Shown piece by piece: positions 25,333-28,900 of a stretch of DNA of 28,900 bases. Each line of letters opens with the position of its first letter. The first letter of the stretch is position 1. The notes under the pieces were generated by a model. That model was given only the letters and a program-made list of their open reading frames with translations. It ran no database searches and was not told where the DNA came from. This DNA is from Aliarcobacter butzleri (GTDB lineage: Bacteria; Campylobacterota; Campylobacteria; Campylobacterales; Arcobacteraceae): NCBI GenBank assembly GCA_012522985.1, contig JAAYJJ010000066.1:1-28900 (forward strand), written 5' to 3'. The translations under genes were made by a program, and so were the position numbers.

Positions 25333-26424
25333 TTAGATTGGTAGTTCTATAGTAAATCTAGCACCATTTGGTATATTTTGTGCATATATTTTTCCATGTA
25401 AATGTTGTTCTATTATAGTTTTGCACATATATAGCCCCAATCCTGTTCCGTTTTTATTTGTTTTTGTGGAAAAGTATGGGTTAAATATTTTACCAATAAT
25501 TTCCTCAGGAATACCTTTTGCATTGTCATCTACTTCTATTATATAGTTACTATTTTCAATATAGTATCTTATTGTTATAGATTTGTTTTCTATATTATTA
25601 GAGACTAAAGCATCTTTGGCATTGTTTACAAGATTGATTAAAACTTGTATTAAATCATTGATATGTACAAAAAGAGTCAAATCTTCTGAAAGAGCCTCTT
25701 TTTTATACTCTATCTCTTCAGTTTTAAACATAAAACAGATAAAATCCTCTGCTTTTTTGATAAGATTGGATACTTTAATATACTCTTTTTCTTTATTTGG
25801 TTTAAAGTAATCTCTAAAATCATCTATAGTTTTAGACATATATTCAAGCTGTTTTGAAACATCATCTACTACTTGTTCTAACAACTCTTGGGATATTTCA
25901 CCATCTAAAAGCTTGGTAAAAGAGAGTTTTTGTATCAAAATAGAGATAGCTTGAAGAGGTTGTCTCCATTGATGAGCTATCATAGATATCATCTCTCCCA
26001 TAGCTGCATTTTTGGATTGTTCTATAAGTACACTTTGTTGTTCTAAAAAAAGCTTTTTAGCTGTAATATCAGTTCTTATTGCTTCATATGCTACTATTTT
26101 GCCTTCTGTATTAAATTTGGGCTCTATGGTAGCTTCAACCCAGTAAAATCCGCCATCTTTTTTAAGATTTTTGATTTCACCTTTCCAAGTTTTACCACTT
26201 TGGATAGTTTTCCATAGCTCTTTGAAAAGCTCTTTTGGCATATCTGGATGTCTTACTATATTGTGGTTTGAGCCTATTAGCTCTTTTTTACTATAACCAC
26301 TTATGTTACAAAAAGCTTCAGATGCATACGTGATAATGCCTTTTGTATCTGTGCTTGACATAATAACATATTTATCAACAATACTAAGAGAGTAGTCTTT
26401 GTTTTTATCTTCAAAGTTGTACAT
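25333..26424 (-). CDS. Soluble Aer-like PAS histidine kinase (redox/energy sensor candidate)
   Basis: A 363-residue cytosolic sensor kinase with no membrane span. PAS domain at about 18-125, with NIVRHPDMP and KTWKGEIKNLKKDGGFYWVEA, closely resembling the FAD-binding PAS of the E. coli aerotaxis receptor Aer. Arg58, His59, Asp61 and Trp80 fall one position from the Aer FAD-site residues. The dimerisation domain has His151 in MIAHQWRQPLQAIS, and the ATPase domain has NLVNNAKDAL, VDDNAKGIPEE and the G2 box GTGLGLYM. No response regulator is next to it; the only receiver-like gene is the orphan at 21682-21990. AAGG precedes the ATG. Confidence 0.92.
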   Translation of the reverse strand: MYNFEDKNKDYSLSIVDKYVIMSSTDTKGIITYASEAFCNISGYSKKELIGSNHNIVRHPDMPKELFKELWKTIQSGKTWKGEIKNLKKDGGFYWVEATIEPKFNTEGKIVAYEAIRTDITAKKLFLEQQSVLIEQSKNAAMGEMISMIAHQWRQPLQAISILIQKLSFTKLLDGEISQELLEQVVDDVSKQLEYMSKTIDDFRDYFKPNKEKEYIKVSNLIKKAEDFICFMFKTEEIEYKKEALSEDLTLFVHINDLIQVLINLVNNAKDALVSNNIENKSITIRYYIENSNYIIEVDDNAKGIPEEIIGKIFNPYFSTKTNKNGTGLGLYMCKTIIEQHLHGKIYAQNIPNGARFTIELPI

Positions 26425-26463
26425 AACAAACCTTAAAACTAATAATTTTTAGTATGATACCTT

Positions 26464-26637
26464 TTATTTGCTTTTTAACTCATAAAAGGCACACTCTTGT
26501 CCGCTAGTTTGTTTGACTACCATTGATGGGATTTGTTTTGATTTAAATCCATAAGCTCTACATCCATGAGGACGAGAAGGCTCCCATGTAACAAAGTAAT
26601 GAATGCATTTTTGACAAATAATCCTTTGTTTATTCAA
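26464..26637 (-). CDS. 57-residue Cys-rich (zinc-ribbon-like) protein coupled to recR
   Basis: A short gene starting TTG at 26637, where the TTGA overlaps the TGA stop of recR; AAGGG, inside recR, is seven bases upstream. Cysteines 8, 11, 26 and 49 (CQKC, HGC, QEC) with two histidines suggest one zinc site. The core (HYFVTWEPSRPHGCRAYGFKS, then SGQECAFYELK) is a pattern I recognise from a family of small proteins widespread in Campylobacterota and other proteobacteria, sometimes named uracil-DNA glycosylase in databases, although it is far too short for that enzyme. Function unknown. The position next to recR suggests a DNA-related job, which is inference. Confidence 0.82.
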   Translation of the reverse strand: MNKQRIICQKCIHYFVTWEPSRPHGCRAYGFKSKQIPSMVVKQTSGQECAFYELKSK

Positions 26638-27206
26638 GCTTTTACCCTTATTTGCATAGATTTTGCTAATGATAAAAGATCTATGTTTTCCAAACTAACT
26701 CCTGTTGGCACACCTTGGGCTATTTTGGTAAAGTTTATATTAAAACTACTTAATTTATCCTCAATAAAAAGAATAAATGCCTCATTTTGAAGAGATGGAG
26801 TAATAGCAAAAATTATCTCTTTTGTTTGGTTAAAGCTTACAAGATCTTTGAGTTTGTCTATGTTTTCTATAGTAAGCTCTTCTAAAACAAAATACCTACC
26901 ATCATAGCTACTACTCTCTTCTATAGCAAATATATCTTTGCTATTTTGGACTATACATAATATAGTGTTGTCTCTTAGCTCATCAAGGCAAATATTACAA
27001 ATCTCATCTTCACTTATAAAGCCACAATTTGAGCATTTTTTGACATGCTTTATGGCATTGTCTATAGCAAATGAGAGTTTTTTGCCCAAAAAAGGATCAT
27101 TGATAGCTATATGATAAGCTAGTCTTTGTGCTGTTTTCTTGCCTATAGTTGGAAGACTTTGTATAGTTTGAACTAAATCTTCAAATTTTACTAAATTGTA
27201 TTTCAT
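26634..27206 (-). CDS. recR: Recombination protein RecR
   Basis: A 190-residue protein that acts with RecO (and RecF where present) to load RecA at gaps. The N-terminal helix-hairpin-helix is in LPTIGKKTAQRLAYHI, the zinc finger uses CSNC and CNIC, and the Toprim domain has CIVQNSKDIFAIEES, then GRYFVLEE. The C-terminal IAQGVPTGVSLENID carries the Walker-like end. The family is usually about 200 residues. Its stop overlaps the start of the 57-residue gene. It is divergent from dnaJ. Confidence 0.95.
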   Translation of the reverse strand: MKYNLVKFEDLVQTIQSLPTIGKKTAQRLAYHIAINDPFLGKKLSFAIDNAIKHVKKCSNCGFISEDEICNICLDELRDNTILCIVQNSKDIFAIEESSSYDGRYFVLEELTIENIDKLKDLVSFNQTKEIIFAITPSLQNEAFILFIEDKLSSFNINFTKIAQGVPTGVSLENIDLLSLAKSMQIRVKA

Positions 27207-27213
27207 AAGTGTA

Positions 27214-27237
27214 ATTATAGCAAAAATTTGCTACAAT
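27214..27237. promoter_or_regulatory. Divergent recR/dnaJ promoter pair around a shared palindrome
   Basis: TAGCAAA (27218-27224), AA, TTTGCTA (27227-27233) is a perfect 7-base inverted repeat. Its two outer ends run directly into -10 boxes on opposite strands: TATAAT on the minus strand (27219-27214) for recR and TACAAT on the plus strand (27232-27237) for dnaJ. The two promoters thus lie back to back and share the palindrome. Confidence 0.6.
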
Positions 27238-27314
27238 ATCAGCTTATAAAAAAGATATTATTTTAAAATTTATCCCAGATATAGTATTTGGGACTATTGT
27301 TATGGAGAGTAATT

Positions 27315-28433
27315 TTGGTAGAAATGGACTATTATCAGATATTAGAAGTAGAAAAATCAGCAGATAAAACTGTAATCAAAAAGTCATATAGAAGACTTGC
27401 TATGCAGTATCATCCTGATAAAAACCAAGGCGACAAAGAAGCAGAAGAGAAGTTTAAGGCTATAAATGAAGCCTATCAAGTGCTAGGTGATGATGAAAAA
27501 AGAGCTGTTTATGATAGATATGGTAAAGCTGGACTAGAAGGACAAGGTGGCTTTAGTAGAGGTGGCGGGTTTGATGATCTTGGAGCTATCTTTGAAGAGA
27601 TGTTTGGAAGTGCTTTTGGCGGTGGTGGATTTTCTCAAAAAAGAAAAAAACAGTACCCTTATTCTATAGATATGGCAATAAACTTAACAATAGAGTTTAA
27701 TGAAGCTGTTTTTGGTACTAAAAAAACTATAAAATACAAATATAAAAAAGCTTGTAGTAGTTGTCATGGAACAGGAGCAAAAGATGGCAAAATGACTACA
27801 TGTCCACACTGTGCTGGTAAGGGACAGATACATATAAGACAAGGATTTATGACTTTTGCTCAAACTTGCCCACACTGTAGCGGTAGTGGTGAGAAGATAG
27901 AGCAAAAATGTTCAAAATGCCACGGCAAGGGATATGAAGAGGCTGAAGATAGCTTTGAGATTACTATCCCAGAAGGTATAGATAACGGCAATAGAATGAG
28001 AGTATCAGGCAAAGGAAACATAGCTCCTGATGGTACTAGAGGGGATCTTTATGTACAAATTGGTGTTAAAGAAGATAAACATTTTGCTAGATATGAAAAT
28101 GATATTTATATAAGTGTGCCACTCTTTTTTACTCAAGTAGCTCTTGGAAGTGTAATCAAAATACCAGGGCTTAGAGGTGAGCTAGAGCTTAAAATCCCTC
28201 AAGGTGCAAAAGATAAAGAACAATTTAAGTTTAAAGGTGAAGGTGTTAAGTCTTTGCAAGGATATGGACAAGGTGATTTAATAGTTCAAATCAGTATCCA
28301 ATATCCAAAATCACTAAATAGTGAACAAACAGAGCTTTTAAATAAACTTCAAGATAGCTTTGGGATAGAATCTAAGCCTCATGAGGGGATATTTGATAGT
28401 ATGTTTGATAAGGTTAAGAAATGGTTTGGGTGA
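27315..28433 (+). CDS. dnaJ: Chaperone DnaJ (Hsp40)
   Basis: About 372 residues from a TTG at 27315, chosen because GGAG lies seven bases upstream and Campylobacterota DnaJ proteins usually begin M-x(1-2)-DYYEIL. The ATG at 27324 would be three residues shorter with a distant ribosome binding site. The J-domain has YHPDKNQGD (HPD stimulates DnaK). A short Gly/Phe region follows, then four CxxCxGxG zinc motifs (CSSCHGTG, CPHCAGKG, CPHCSGSG, CSKCHGKG) and the substrate-binding C-terminal domain. It is a full type I DnaJ. dnaK and grpE are not in the window, and no CIRCE is seen here. Confidence 0.95.
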   Translation: MVEMDYYQILEVEKSADKTVIKKSYRRLAMQYHPDKNQGDKEAEEKFKAINEAYQVLGDDEKRAVYDRYGKAGLEGQGGFSRGGGFDDLGAIFEEMFGSAFGGGGFSQKRKKQYPYSIDMAINLTIEFNEAVFGTKKTIKYKYKKACSSCHGTGAKDGKMTTCPHCAGKGQIHIRQGFMTFAQTCPHCSGSGEKIEQKCSKCHGKGYEEAEDSFEITIPEGIDNGNRMRVSGKGNIAPDGTRGDLYVQIGVKEDKHFARYENDIYISVPLFFTQVALGSVIKIPGLRGELELKIPQGAKDKEQFKFKGEGVKSLQGYGQGDLIVQISIQYPKSLNSEQTELLNKLQDSFGIESKPHEGIFDSMFDKVKKWFG

Positions 28434-28440
28434 GGTTTGG

Positions 28441-28446
28441 TATAAT
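28441..28446 (+). promoter_or_regulatory. -10 box ahead of the manC-like gene
   Basis: TATAAT directly after the dnaJ stop, 37 bases before the ATG at 28483. No convincing -35 box. The ribosome binding site is also weak (AAGGCGGG is about 12 bases or more from the ATG). Confidence 0.5.
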
Positions 28447-28482
28447 TTGTTTAGTGATAAATAAGGCGGGTAAAAAGTAAAA

Positions 28483-28900
28483 ATGACCAATATAATACTA
28501 TGTGGTGGAAGTGGTACAAGACTATGGCCAATCAGCCGTACTCTTATGCCTAAACAATTTGTAAAGCTATTTAACGACAAATCACTATTTCAATTAACAG
28601 TTGAGAGAAATAGTAAACTTTGTGATGATATATTTGTAGTATCAAATAGTGAGCAGTATTTTCTAGCATTAGATCAGCTAGAAGAACTCACAACTCACTC
28701 TTCACCACTCACTCTTCACCACTCACAATTCACGATTCACGACTCACAACTCACCACTCACTACCTACTAGAACCAATAGCTAGAAATACTGCTCCTGCT
28801 ATTGCACTTGCTTGTATGGCACTTGATCTTGAGGAAATAGTACTTGTAACTCCTAGTGATCATCTCATCAAAGATGAAGTAGAGTATCAAAAGGTTGTAC
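28483..28900 (+). CDS. Mannose-1-phosphate guanylyltransferase (ManC/AlgA type), 5' part, with a heptamer-repeat insert
   Basis: The first 139 codons of a gene that runs off the right edge without a stop. The nucleotidyltransferase signature CGGSGTRLWPISRTLMPKQF begins at residue 7, and YLLEPIARNTAPAIALACMAL plus VTPSDHLIKD follow, all typical of enzymes making GDP-mannose for surface polysaccharide. Whether a C-terminal mannose-6-phosphate isomerase domain follows cannot be seen. Between DQLEE and YLLEP, where ManC proteins usually have about ten residues, there are 25 (69-93), encoded by a tandem heptanucleotide array. The frame stays open through it. Confidence 0.93.
   Translation, partial: MTNIILCGGSGTRLWPISRTLMPKQFVKLFNDKSLFQLTVERNSKLCDDIFVVSNSEQYFLALDQLEELTTHSSPLTLHHSQFTIHDSQLTTHYLLEPIARNTAPAIALACMALDLEEIVLVTPSDHLIKDEVEYQKVV
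28686..28762 (+). repeat. Eleven tandem heptanucleotides inside the manC-like gene
   Basis: Seventy-seven bases divide without remainder into eleven 7-base units of form (A/C)(C/T)TCACN: ACTCACA x3, ACTCACT x3, CTTCACC x2, ATTCACG x2, ACTCACC x1. Because three units make 21 bases, the peptide repeats every seven residues with consensus [LF]-T-[TLI]-H-x-S-[PQ]. No unit can create a stop codon in any plus-strand frame. In the reverse direction every third unit would give TGA. Confidence 0.95.

Noticed and set aside
26464..26637. Calling the 57-residue gene a uracil-DNA glycosylase
   Set aside because: The protein is about a quarter of the size of any such enzyme and has none of its motifs.
28338..28580. 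80-residue minus-strand frame across the dnaJ-manC junction
   Set aside because: Covers the end of dnaJ, its promoter gap and the manC start; no motif, so taken as chance.
28686..28762. CRISPR-like array
   Set aside because: Units are 7 bases and contiguous, with no spacers; it is a short tandem repeat inside an open reading frame.

Overview
The window reads as a chromosomal segment of a low-GC, flagellated member of the Campylobacterota (the former Epsilonproteobacteria), of the Sulfurimonas/Arcobacter/Campylobacter kind. The basis is the AT-rich sequence with heavy AGA and ATA codon use, short MurE and GroES proteins, the dimeric all-alpha dUTPase typical of Campylobacter, and gene orders I recall from Campylobacter and Helicobacter (nfu–TPR–murE, ybaB–ispA, kdsC–lptC–lptA–engB–mrdA, tatD–mltD–rlpA). 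The genus cannot be fixed from sequence alone. Coding density is very high: no stretch above about 300 bases lacks a gene, and the longest gap (7151-7372) holds a nested stem-loop.

Layout. 1-127 carries the start of a tRNA-Val and a complete tRNA-Lys on the minus strand, driven by a consensus promoter whose -35 box lies inside the end of the neighbouring pncC/cinA-type gene. From 733 the plus strand carries ileS, a 33-residue membrane ORF, an NFU-type Fe-S scaffold, a TPR-like protein and murE. Next come gdhA, a thioredoxin-like [2Fe-2S] ferredoxin, panD, ybaB, ispA, and groES-groEL behind a CIRCE (HrcA) operator. A lipoprotein cytochrome c on a long acidic stalk is on the minus strand at 11375-12067. 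fliP and fliW follow on the plus strand.

From 27206 down to 13392 nineteen consecutive genes lie on the minus strand, mostly overlapping or a few bases apart: recR, a 57-residue Cys-rich protein, an Aer-like PAS histidine kinase, a dUTPase with an N-terminal extension, rplI, hslV, hslU, a receiver-like orphan, tatD, mltD, rlpA, hisB, kdsC, lptC, lptA, engB, a short N-acetylglutamate-synthase-like GNAT, an MreD-like membrane protein and mrdA (PBP2). The second half of this run is mainly envelope building: lytic transglycosylases, Kdo phosphatase, LPS transport, and the elongation transpeptidase with its membrane partner. dnaJ is divergent from recR. The window ends inside a mannose-1-phosphate guanylyltransferase gene (manC type).

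Most of the window is conserved housekeeping. The most striking signal is at the far end: the manC reading frame is interrupted, in frame, by eleven tandem copies of a degenerate heptanucleotide (28686-28762) that encode a 25-residue His/Ser/Thr-rich insert. Because 7 is not a multiple of 3, any gain or loss of one unit would shift the frame of this surface-polysaccharide gene. Other points worth a look are tatD without any canonical start codon ahead of its metal-binding HxH, the extended dUTPase, two unlisted coupled mini-genes (3470-3571 and 26464-26637), and the nested stem-loop after gdhA.
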